Origin: Cryoendolithus antarcticus
Lineage: Eukaryota > Ascomycota > Dothideomycetes > Cladosporiales > Cladosporiaceae
DNA: 64,000 nucleotides
NCBI GenBank assembly: GCA_002077065.1
Contig: NAJO01000021.1
Coordinates: 434,001 to 498,000 of the forward strand
Direction of reading: 5' to 3'
Part shown: positions 55,314-64,000 of the stretch, piece by piece
Layout of the letters: the number at the start of each line of letters is the position of its first letter
Position numbering within the stretch: position 1 is the first letter of the stretch
Made by a program: the position numbers and the translations under genes
The notes under the pieces: model-generated
Seen by the model: the letters and a program-made list of their open reading frames with translations, nothing else
Told to the model about the DNA's origin: nothing
The model's database searches: none

Positions 55314-56816
55314 ATGGCCTCCCTCTACAACCTCGAGCCCCAACCCACGGGCAAAGTGATCCTCCACACCACCACCGGCGATCTCCTCCTCGAGCTCTGG
55401 GGCGCCCAAGCCCCCCTCGCAACCCGAAACTTCCTCCAACACTGCCTAGACTCCTACTACACCAATACAATCTTCCACCGCCTCGTCCCGAACTTCATCC
55501 TCCAAGGCGGAGATCCCACAGGCACCGGCAGCGGCGGCATAAGTGCAATCAACAACGGCGATGGCTTCGAAGATGAGCTACACAGTCGGCTCAAATTCAA
55601 TCGGCGAGGGCTGCTGGGGATGGCCAATGAGGGCAAGGGGAGCAATGGGAGTCAGTTCTTCTTGACGCTTGGTGCAACGCCAGAGTTGCAGGGGAAGCAT
55701 ACGATGTTTGGGAGGGTGGAGGGCGAGACGATATATAATTTGATCAAGATGGGAGAGGCGGAGATGGGTGATGGGGAGGGGAGTGAGAGGCCGATCTATC
55801 CTACGCGGATCACGGGGACGGAGGTGTTGGTTAATCCTTTTGAGGATATGGTTGCGAGGATTGTGGATGCGCCGAGGACGGTAAGGGAGAAGGATGGCGT
55901 GAAGAAGCGGAAGAAGCCTGCGGGGAAGAACGTGCTGAGCTTTGGTGGGGAAGAGGGGGAGGATGCGGGGAGTGCGCCGGTGCTGAAGAAGGCGAAGGTG
56001 AATCCGAAGTTGGTGCAGGTCGAGGAGGCTGCGCAAGTCGAACGTGAAGAGGCAGCTGTTGTGGACAAGGTGTCGACAACACACGAGAAGGCTAAGCCAA
56101 TTTCGAGAAGGAAGCTATCCTCGCCAGAGCTTGAGCCCGAGATCAGGGCTGCAGCGCCCGTGCGAGATCCACAGCCGCCCGAACGAATGGACTTCGACGA
56201 TGATGAAGACGAACCCGCAGAAGATACCCGCAGCTCAAAGGCGCAGACCGCACTCGAGAAGACGAACGCAGAGATCGCAGCGATCAAGGCAAGCATGAAG
56301 CGCACGACAGACACAGCACCAACACATCACGAGAAACCCAAAAGCCTCCTAGAAGCAATGATACCCGCAACCAGCACCCGAGCTCGCAAACGCGGCAGAC
56401 CCAATGACGATAAGTCCTCCTTCGACCTCTTCAACGCCTGGAAGAAGCAGCTCGATGTCGCCCCTCCAACCGAACCCCCTATACCCACAACTGGCACCCA
56501 CAACCCTCCTTCCGGCGCCCCAGCACCCACAGACACCGCCGAAGACGATGAAGCGGCGCTCTGCGACCTCCACTTCATCGCCAACTGCCAGAGCTGCAAA
56601 TCCTGGGACGAGGGGCAGCCCGACCACGAAGCTGACGAAGACGGCGATGACGATCCGGGATGGATGTCGCATCGACTTATTGCTGCTAAGGATAAGTTGG
56701 GCAAGGATTTGGAGTGGAAGCGGAGGATGGCAGAGATTGAGGTTATCGACCCCAGGGTAAAGGCGACGGAAATCAAGGAGGCGGGGAGGAGGGGGAAGGG
56801 GAAAGAGAGAAAGTAG
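55314..56816 (+). CDS. CWC27: CWC27-type spliceosomal cyclophilin
   Basis: Single exon, 500 residues. The cyclophilin domain (about 10-170) has TTTGDLLLELWGAQAPLATR, FHRLVPNFILQGGDPTGTGS and NGSQFFLTLGATPELQGKHT. The catalytic arginine in FHR is present, but the position of the cyclophilin A substrate tryptophan is Glu (ELQGKHTMFG), as reported for CWC27. Isomerase activity is therefore probably absent or weak, and the domain may serve as a binding module. The rest is charged, with acidic and coiled regions, ending in a basic tail (GRRGKGKERK). The protein joins the activated spliceosome with CWC22 and other partners. Length and layout fit the family. Confidence 0.92.
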   Translation: MASLYNLEPQPTGKVILHTTTGDLLLELWGAQAPLATRNFLQHCLDSYYTNTIFHRLVPNFILQGGDPTGTGSGGISAINNGDGFEDELHSRLKFNRRGLLGMANEGKGSNGSQFFLTLGATPELQGKHTMFGRVEGETIYNLIKMGEAEMGDGEGSERPIYPTRITGTEVLVNPFEDMVARIVDAPRTVREKDGVKKRKKPAGKNVLSFGGEEGEDAGSAPVLKKAKVNPKLVQVEEAAQVEREEAAVVDKVSTTHEKAKPISRRKLSSPELEPEIRAAAPVRDPQPPERMDFDDDEDEPAEDTRSSKAQTALEKTNAEIAAIKASMKRTTDTAPTHHEKPKSLLEAMIPATSTRARKRGRPNDDKSSFDLFNAWKKQLDVAPPTEPPIPTTGTHNPPSGAPAPTDTAEDDEAALCDLHFIANCQSCKSWDEGQPDHEADEDGDDDPGWMSHRLIAAKDKLGKDLEWKRRMAEIEVIDPRVKATEIKEAGRRGKGKERK

Positions 56817-58345
56817 CCAGATAGGTAAGTTTCCGACAGCGGGGATGGAAATGTCAGCTTACCATGTACGCCGTGGTACGACTACCATGTGGCAGACGTG
56901 AAGTGTGAAGCGGGAGCTCCACGTGGGCGAGAAGCGACACCGCTTGAGCTCCCTTCCTAGCCTGGAGTCCTTCTCTGATGATGACGGCACTACCGCACGT
57001 GGGTCTAGCCAAAGGCTGATCATGCAGAGTGTGCCAGACCGGCTCTTTGGTCTAACTCGAGGCTCCGAGCAGCTCGAGGGGATAGGGCTTCTCATACGAC
57101 AGGTGCTCGCGTGGTCTTTCGGCCCGTTACTGTGAAGGGTGCTATCGTTGCGCGCTCGTTAACCTTCAGATCTTGCTCTGTGGGCCGTCAGCCTTTCGAT
57201 ATGTTTCATGCCTGACAACCTGGACTTCTCCTCGGCTATCATTGAAGTCTCTGTCGAGCACCCGCAGTAGTCATAGAAGAGGGCTGTATGTCGCGCAGGG
57301 CCGCTAGCGTTTCCTCATCCTGATCAAGAGGCTACCAGACACCACCTAGATCCCTGCATCACTGTCGCGGTCAGCCGATGGGCCCCTCTGACATACAGTA
57401 CTGTACGCGCAATGTAGCTCTGCCGCAACGGGAAAGCATCTATATTGCATCTTGCTGATGTGTACCGAGATGAGGACTCGTACTCATGTCAGCCGCCCCG
57501 CTGCCCAGACCAAAGCTTCTGAAAGAGTGCAATACATTCGACCGGTCAAGCCGGCTACATCGCGGTGCTTGAGCCGAATACCCGTGCAGGGCACGTAGAT
57601 CCATGCAAGTGTAGAGGAACTGTAGAGCCCCGCGACTCGAGTCGAGAGGCATGGCTATTCTGGGCAGTAGCAAAAGAAGTTTCGCGGCCCCACAGCCTTG
57701 CAGCGGTAAGAGCGGAACAGGGGCGGAACAGGGGCTTGTGAGGCATACTGGCAAAGCTTGTCCTCATCGGGGCAGACCTCAGCAACGTGCGCTTCAGGGT
57801 CTGTCGTGGATGCCGCGGCCGAACCGTGGTGAAGTGTTCCAATTCCCATCAAAGTCCGCCACGTTGTCGCTACAAGAATGGCAACTCTGGGCTCACCTGC
57901 CATGTGGCCCCCGGATTTTCCATCACAGTCGCTCGTGTAGCTCCACAAAACCACATACAGATCTACATTCGATGTCAGACGCAGGAACGAAACGATAGTT
58001 TGGGACTTCCCCATGAGGCGCCACGTTCTCACAAACTCTCCCGCAAAAAGCTTGACTAGACTTCTCCCAGTCAAGGCTGACCCCCTAGCCTGGGCATAGC
58101 ACGCGCTAGAGCCGTACACGCTACCTCCTACTGGCCGGCTGTCGGCACAAGGTTGCCTGATGGTATTGATCTGCGCGCCAGGTTCGCTAATTGCGTCGTA
58201 TTCGACGGGCATGGACTGGGCCGCTGAGACGATGTACGCCACTGCTGGGAAGGTATAACAGCATTTGCTCTTCTCGTCTTGTTATCTTTTCGTTGCTCAG
58301 CGTACAGCGTAGTTCTCGCGCAACAGTCGTTTCGATCAATCGATC
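56817..58345. other. Intergenic region upstream of the Agd3-like gene
   Basis: About 1.5 kb. Frames on both strands at 57440-58240 lack family features. A short GGAACAGGGGC direct repeat lies near 57715. The part before 58346 should be the promoter of the secreted deacetylase. Confidence 0.45.
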
Positions 58346-60502
58346 ATGTCTTTCGTTAATAAATTCTGCGGCTTGGTCGCGGTGACCTCTGCTCTTTTCC
58401 TTTCGTATGCCTCGGCCATCACGGTCAACAGCACCATCCTCGTCCTCGCTCCGACGGCGGATGTGCAGTCCTCGTTTTCCGCGACCTCTGGCCTCGACGC
58501 CTATGGCATCCCCTACCAGCTGGTCATTGTTCCATCCGCAGGCACGACACTCCCTGCCCTGAACTCCAGCGCCACTGCTGGCAACTTCGGAGGCATCCTG
58601 ATCCTCAGCGATGTCTCGTATGACTACAGCGGCTCGTACAACAGCGCCATCACCACCGCACAGTACAATGCTCTGTACGCGTACCAAATTGCCTTTGGTG
58701 TGCGCATGGTCCGTCTGGACGTCTACCCTGGCAGCGACTCTGGCACGACTGCCGTCACTGCAAATGGCGCGACTGGCTGCTGTGCCAATGGCGTTGAGCA
58801 GACCTTCGCCTTCACCAACTCGACTGGCTTCCCTACAGCGAACATCAAGACTGGTGCCACCGTCAGCACGCTCGGCTTGTATCACTACCCGGCGAAGATC
58901 TCGAGCACTGCCAACACTTGGGCCATCGCACAATTCGGCACAAGCGGAGGCTTCACTGCCAAGAGCACCGCTGCTGTGATCAACATCCCATCTCCTGGTC
59001 AGCAGCAGATGGTCTTCTTCATCGGCTGGGCGTCGGAATGGTCGTCGACTTCGAACTACCTCCAACACGCGTACGTCCACTGGATGACCCGCGGTCTGTT
59101 CACCGGCGCCAGGAAAGTCTACTTCGGCACCCAGATCGATGACATGCACTTGACGACCGCTCTTTGGTCGCCAGCTGGCGCTAAGTACCGCGTCACTCCC
59201 GGTGACATGTCTGTGTACCAGGCCTGGACTGCAAGCGTCAACAGTCGTCTGCCTGCCGGATCCCAGTACTTCGTCGAGATTGGCCACAATGGCAACGGCG
59301 ATATCATCAACTCTACCAACATCGGCTACTCTATGTACCCTAGCCCATGTCAGCCGGTGGACGCCATTTACTACGCCTCCCCGGTCGAGTCACCAGACGA
59401 GGAGTACATCAAGCCGATCGGCAGTGGACTTGACCTGTGGCCCGCTTCCGCTCAGTCCTACAACTGGACTCTGCAGTGCGCTCAGCTGGACAAGCTTGCG
59501 ACTTGGTTCATGAACACCACCAATCGCGATGTCTTCGCTCACATCTCGCATACATTCACTCACCTGAACTTGGACAACGCTACCTTCAACGATGCTACTC
59601 GTGAGATCTACTACAATCAAGCTTGGTTGGCCCAGGTCGGCATCTCGGCTGGCAAATTCTCGCCACATGGTCTGATCCCGCCTGCCATTACCGGGCTACA
59701 CAACGGTGATGTGATCAGGTATGTACAAAGATAGTAGCTTAACACTGGACACATGCACTGACTTCCATCCCACAGAGCCTGGTTCACCAACGGCATCACC
59801 AACGTCGTCGGCGATAACTCCCGCGACGTGCTCCTAAACCCCACAAACGTCCACTGGCCGCTCATCTCCAACGTCTCCGAGAACGGCTACGCAGGCCTGA
59901 ACATCATCCCCCGCTGGCCCACATCCATCTTCTTCGACTGCGACACCGCGAACTGCACGACACTTGAGTGGACGCAGACTCAGCAGGGCGACGGTACCTT
60001 CACAGGGCTGTTGGCTTTCGAGAAGGACACCACGATGCGGTACTTGCTCGGCTTGAGGCACGACCCGTATATGTTCCACCAGGCCAATCTGCGCTCTACG
60101 GGCGTGGGTAGCTACAAGGTTGGGTCGCAGACTGTGAATTCCATCTTCCAGATCTGGGTCGAGACGATGACTCAAGAGATCACCCGTCTGACCAACTGGC
60201 CGCTCCAGACTCTCAAGCATGACGACATCGGCACTGCGTTCCTGAACCGCATGGCGAGGGATGCGTGTGGTGCGTCGCTCGCGTACACGTACGGTACGAA
60301 CGGCAAGACCATCACGGCTGTGACTCTGTCGGCTGCGACCGGCAACACATGCAGCACGCCCATTCCTGTTACTGTGCCCGGGACAGGGACGACGAGTGGC
60401 AGTGCCACTAGTGATAAGACTGGCGCTGAGCCGTTGATCTTTTGGGTCACGCTGAACGGCAGCCCGGTTACTATCAACCTCGGGTCGGCTGTTACGGTTT
60501 AG
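58346..60502 (+). CDS. Agd3-like secreted polysaccharide deacetylase (CE18)
   Basis: Two exons, 58346-59718 and 59776-60502, give 699 residues. The intron 59719-59775 joins in phase (DVIRAWFTNGITNV). A signal peptide (VAVTSALFLSYASA) leads the protein. The N-terminal beta-rich part (about 25-280) resembles the carbohydrate-binding module of Agd3. The catalytic part has GTQIDDMHL, where the aspartates act in base and metal binding, and HISHTFTHLNL with the two metal histidines. In Aspergillus fumigatus Agd3 removes acetyl groups from galactosaminogalactan, which makes the polymer sticky. The usual partners (Uge3, Gt4c/Gtb3, Ega3, Sph3) are not in this window. Several N-glycosylation sites are seen. 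No GPI signal was recognised. Confidence 0.88.
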
Positions 60503-61516
60503 GTTGTTATTATAGTGTACAAAAGCATTCTTGATTGTGTTTCTCCTGTCACTCCCAGCCTTGTCAACGCTACTATAGACGTAGTCAGAGCAGTGAAGCT
60601 CTAAAGTGGTACGTCGGCGAGAGACACGCTGCAAAAGGACTCTCAGGGTCCTCACGCGTTGGTATCTCGACAGCGTTGTGATGTAGAAAGCGCAGTGCTG
60701 AGTATGTCTAACGAAGCATTGTGCCTCTGCAGATCTCGGAGAGAAGAAACCGCAATCATGTGCCTCGTTCTCACATCGCTCAAACGCAATCATAGAGAGG
60801 CAATCGCTCGGCCGTCGTCGACTGTTTTGGGGAATTGGTCGGCAGCGCTCGGGAATCAGGGTGGATCCTCGTGCATACTGCACTACTTCATCTCACATCT
60901 TTGCCATCATCACCAATCTATATCAGCGTCAAGAATGCGTATGTGTAGCGAGCGCCCCCTCGGCAAAACAACATGAGATTGTATCCAGAGCGGGGGGTCC
61001 AGACATGGCGAGTTGAAGCATTTTACATCTCTCTATTCATTTTCTTATTGACACCCTCTTTCATCAATAAGAATGTCTGAAGACATCAAGCCCGGGCGTC
61101 ATTCTTTGCTATGGACTACAACAAAGACAGCAACGCGTGGCTAGCACATGGTCAGCAGCTGGTATGCTGGGTGTCGATGCGCGAGACAGATGCTCGAGTG
61201 AAGATGTATCCTATCACTCTTTTCGCGGTGGGTGAGTTGTTCTTCTTTGCTCGTTATTGAGAAATTATTGTCATTTTGTGCCTATAGTCGCCAATGGGCT
61301 ATTAGAGTAATGGCTGGTATTGAGAGCATCGCGAAGTTTTAGAGCTAGAGCTTGTCAGGAAGGACTTCACAACCATGACGCTGGGTACTCAATCCAAGAG
61401 TATCACCAAGTACCTCGACTGTTAAGCAAGCCGATCAACTACTACGAGTACTCCAAGTAGCCGTTGCAAGTCCAGCTCAGACAGATCGTTCTCCTTGTGA
61501 AAAGCACCAGTCATCG
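60503..61516. other. Intergenic region before the STE3-like receptor
   Basis: About 1.0 kb. A small plus frame (from 61112, about 49 codons, MDYNKDSNAWLAHG start) was noticed but has no support. No pheromone-precursor pattern such as a C-terminal CaaX was seen. Confidence 0.4.
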
Positions 61517-63049
61517 ATGTCCGACTCCCTTTACGCCACGCCAACCATGGCCGCGACGTCGCAAATTCCCTCCACCGCGACCTACCCGACAGCCATTCTT
61601 CTCTCCGTCTCCGCTCTTCTGATCTCACTCTTAATCATCCCACCCATGCTCTGGCATGCCCGCAACAGGAACATCGGCGCCACTTCCCTCATTGCCTGGA
61701 TCCTGATCCTCAATATCCAGATCGTTGTCAATGCCTTGATTTGGCGGAACGACAACACAGACTCCTGGTTCTCTGGCGCTGGACTCTGTGATATCGAAGT
61801 CAAGATTCAAGTTGCCAGCGGCGTCGGCTTCCCCAGCAGCGCTGCTTGCGTACTGAGAGCGCTGGCTGGAGTTATGGACACGGAGCGCACTAGCTTGGGG
61901 AACACTAGAGCACAGAAGAAGAGAGGCTATGCGATTGATCTGCTGTGGTGCGTGGGCTTTCCAGCGCTGCAGATGCTGTTCCACTACATCGTGCAGCCAT
62001 CACGGTACTATGTCTGGGGGATTTCAGGATGTGTGCCGAGTGTGAGCAACAGCTGGGTGACGGACTTGCTCATCATTGCTCCGCCTGTGGCGTGGGTGCT
62101 GGTTTGCGCAGTCTATGCTGGTACGCTTTTGCTTGCCCATCTTTCACGCTCGCGGCTACTGACAAGCGCAACAGTTCTCATCCTTATCCGCCTGCACCGC
62201 TACCGCCGCAACTTCTCCACACTCCTCGCAAACTCAAACACCAACACCTCTCGCTTCCTTCGTCTCTTCGTCCTCTGCATCTTCTGGCTACTCATCTCTC
62301 TGCCGCTTCATGCCTTCATACTCTACACTCAAGCCTACATACCTCACGAGCCGTACTCATGGTCGGCACTTCACTCAGCCGAGAACTGGAGCAAAGTCGG
62401 GATCACGCCTAGTGGCGGGACTGCAAGGTACATCGTCTACATCTGGCTTGGCAGCGGTGTGGCAGTTTTCATGTTCTTTGGCTGGGGCAGAGATGCGGCG
62501 AAGATGTATCGGCAAGGACTTGTGGCATTGGGGTTGGGCTACTTCTTTCCTGGGCTGAGGGATCCACGGGTGGGTAGTGGGAGACAGCATTCGATGGCTA
62601 ACACGCTGAGCTCGGTGACCAGCAAGGCGAAACTGGTATTCCAGCGTGGCGGCGGAACCATTGCAAGACACGAGTCTTGGATTTCAGGGTCTTCGTTGAC
62701 TGGCTCGAAGTTCGATTCGACAAGCAGCTCTGACGCCGAGCCTATCTCGCCGAAGACTGCTGCCTTCCCGCCTCCTACTATCTACGAGGAGGTCACTTCG
62801 TCACAGCAGCCTGCAGGTTCATCCTGGCTGCATACTTCTGCTTCACACGATATGAAGACTGGCACCTTGCCAGCCACTCGATTAGAGCGGCTTACCGCAG
62901 CGTGGAAGAAGCCTCAAGTAACACCTCAGACGAATGATCGCGGGATCGCACTAGGGAATTTTGCACCGTCACAAGGTGGCAAGACCGCGGTGGTCGTCAA
63001 GAAGGAGGTAAGGCAGGGTAGCACAAGGCTCGAAGGCGAGCACGTGTGA
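61517..63049 (+). CDS. STE3: STE3-type pheromone receptor (GPCR)
   Basis: Two exons, 61517-62120 and 62175-63049, give 492 residues. Seven transmembrane helices are seen, with family blocks NIQIVVNALIW, AACVLRALAGVMD, GISGCVPS and FFPGLRDPR. Splicing of the 54-bp intron restores one helix (CAVYAVLILIRLHRYRR); unspliced it stays open but gains 18 polar residues. The C-terminal tail of about 150 residues is Ser/Thr-rich, as expected for receptor down-regulation. STE3 receptors bind the farnesylated a-factor-type peptide and signal through a heterotrimeric G protein in mating and chemotropism. A second in-frame Met (MAATSQ) at residue 11 is possible. The gene is not next to a mating-type locus in this window. 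Confidence 0.9.
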   Translation: MSDSLYATPTMAATSQIPSTATYPTAILLSVSALLISLLIIPPMLWHARNRNIGATSLIAWILILNIQIVVNALIWRNDNTDSWFSGAGLCDIEVKIQVASGVGFPSSAACVLRALAGVMDTERTSLGNTRAQKKRGYAIDLLWCVGFPALQMLFHYIVQPSRYYVWGISGCVPSVSNSWVTDLLIIAPPVAWVLVCAVYAGTLLLAHLSRSRLLTSATVLILIRLHRYRRNFSTLLANSNTNTSRFLRLFVLCIFWLLISLPLHAFILYTQAYIPHEPYSWSALHSAENWSKVGITPSGGTARYIVYIWLGSGVAVFMFFGWGRDAAKMYRQGLVALGLGYFFPGLRDPRVGSGRQHSMANTLSSVTSKAKLVFQRGGGTIARHESWISGSSLTGSKFDSTSSSDAEPISPKTAAFPPPTIYEEVTSSQQPAGSSWLHTSASHDMKTGTLPATRLERLTAAWKKPQVTPQTNDRGIALGNFAPSQGGKTAVVVKKEVRQGSTRLEGEHV

Positions 63050-63669
63050 GCAGACTGTGGCGCACAAGTGTCATAGTAGCGGAACGAGTGGCTAGAGCGG
63101 GATCGTGGTGAATCCATTGGATGAGCACGTCAACTACCTGAGTCCCACGCAGCGTCGATCAGCAAAGATGACCGCATATGATTCAAGGACGATGGGTCGG
63201 GTGGCGCTGGTGTATACTCGGAACTTCAGTACTAAAGTCGTTGGCGTGCTCGGGATACTAAATTTGAAGTGTACATTTTACACACCATTCCTCTCTCCCC
63301 TTCGTACGAAACGCCTGCGCCTCTATATTGAATGTCGTGGGTGCCGGTTATGGAAATGTGCCTTTTCGAGAGGTATTTGACTTAACCTCGTCACTTAATT
63401 ACAATAACTTCCGAACACCGTGCTTGGATCTGACGTTAACTTTGCCCTTTCGTACCGGGTCCCAACAATTGTTCATGCGGGCAAGTCCCATCTGCGTTGC
63501 TGCCTGACTCTTGAGGTCGTGACTTCCCTCTGTAGCCTGTCGTGGCGGACCAAGCGTGCAGTCAATGGGGTCACTACACCGCTGCACACAGCTGATGAAC
63601 TCGCGTTGGACCGCTGATCGGTAGATGACACGACCGACAACGGGATGATTGCACTCCATAACTAACAAT
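63050..63669. other. Intergenic region
   Basis: About 620 bp. It holds the STE3 3' UTR and the promoter of the last gene. The part 63240-63410 is A/T-richer than its surroundings. No gene was supported. Confidence 0.45.
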
Positions 63670-64000
63670 ATGTCCGCCACCTGCCCGTTCGCGTGCGGCT
63701 ACAAATCCGACGATGGCTACGCTTTGCAATTCCACATCGAGGAGCATCACACCGAGGATTCGCCCTTCATCACAAATGACAGACCCTCTCTGCCTAAGAG
63801 AACGAAGTTTGACGATCGTCTGATCAACGACATTAGGCCTCCAGAAAGCGGCGCTCAACGGAGAGAGTCGGAATGGTTCAAATGCACCAGACCTGATTGC
63901 GGCGAATACGTTGCCTTATTCGACATCGACGAGCATCTGGCAATCCACGAATCGATCGCTACAATCGATACAGGTGAGCAGCAGTCGACGACAGACAGTC
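63670..64000 (+). CDS. ZUP1/C78-type deubiquitinase-like protein, N-terminal part
   Basis: The frame begins at ATG 63670 and runs out of the window. Two C2H2-like finger units are seen. MSATCPFACGYKSDDGYALQ leads to FHIEEHHTEDSPF, and FKCTRPDCGEYVALFDIDE leads to HLAIHE. The pair, with the phrase HHTEDSPF, is the N-terminal pattern of fungal proteins with a C78 peptidase (ZUP1/UFSP-like) that cut K63-linked ubiquitin chains. The catalytic part lies outside, so this is a family-based guess. A possible donor GTGAGC at 63974 may end the first exon. Confidence 0.6.
   Translation, partial: MSATCPFACGYKSDDGYALQFHIEEHHTEDSPFITNDRPSLPKRTKFDDRLINDIRPPESGAQRRESEWFKCTRPDCGEYVALFDIDEHLAIHESIATIDTGEQQSTTDS

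Noticed and set aside
58187..59287. Long minus-strand open frame opposite the Agd3-like gene (366 codons)
   Set aside because: Arg/Asp/Gly-rich translation without motif. It mirrors a well-supported gene with normal codon use on the plus strand.
59834..60883. Minus-strand open frame of 349 codons
   Set aside because: Shadow of exon 2 of the Agd3-like gene, with no family features.
61112..61261. Small frame upstream of the STE3 gene as a pheromone precursor
   Set aside because: No CaaX end and no repeat of a mature peptide.
1..64000. tRNA genes, rRNA or transposon ends
   Set aside because: Scanning by eye found no convincing B-box with cloverleaf partner, no rRNA core and no paired terminal repeats. 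A dedicated search could still find a tRNA.

Overview
This is a nuclear chromosome segment of a filamentous ascomycete (Pezizomycotina). The evidence is short spliceosomal introns (about 41-70 bp, GT..AG, often with a CTAAC/CTGAC-like branch site), a HET-domain gene, a Zn2Cys6 regulator, an Agd3-type polysaccharide deacetylase and an STE3-type pheromone receptor. A Dothideomycete is my best guess, but that is inference only. GC is moderate and even. I see no transposon, rRNA, tRNA, CRISPR array or viral segment.

Layout. 0-5 kb: 3' part of a mitochondrial-type NADH kinase, then a DUF4203 membrane protein with a long tail. 5.9-10 kb: SIZ/PIAS SUMO ligase and ERG3 sterol C-5 desaturase. 10.4-11.8 kb: a Cys-rich coiled-coil orphan and a DUF2423 (Llp-type) gene, divergent with only 70 bp between start codons. 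12-16 kb: Zn2Cys6 regulator divergent from a MOSC-domain protein. 16.9-25.5 kb: a 1906-residue SNF2 ATPase and glutathione synthetase. 26-31 kb: a b561-type membrane protein and a 1151-residue open frame that joins HET, PHD, NF-YB-like histone fold and C2H2 fingers. 31-37 kb: nuclear cap-binding CBP80 and GSK3 kinase. 37-39 kb: a largely empty stretch. 39-45.6 kb: MTO1, a SLP1-type SUN-domain protein and a SARAF homologue. 46-49.4 kb: a poorly conserved accessory patch with a repeat-bearing orphan gene and an 85-bp tandem duplication. 49.5-54 kb: UDP-glucose dehydrogenase divergent from a GT4 glycosyltransferase. 54-57 kb: GET5 and CWC27. 58-64 kb: Agd3-like deacetylase, STE3-like receptor and the 5' end of a ZUP1-like C78 peptidase.

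Most of the window is housekeeping: RNA processing (CBP80, CWC27, MTO1), redox (NADH kinase, GSH2, b561, MOSC), membrane and ER (ERG3, SLP1, SARAF, GET5) and signalling (GSK3, STE3, SIZ). The accessory interest lies in four places: the HET-PHD-NFYB-C2H2 frame, the UGDH/GT4 pair, the lone Agd3 gene, and the 46-49.4 kb patch.

Gene models were built by hand from frame continuity, splice motifs and remembered family consensus. No database search was run. Three genes (GSK3, SARAF, STE3) carry an intron that is a multiple of three and has no stop codon, so unspliced reading would insert residues rather than truncate the protein.
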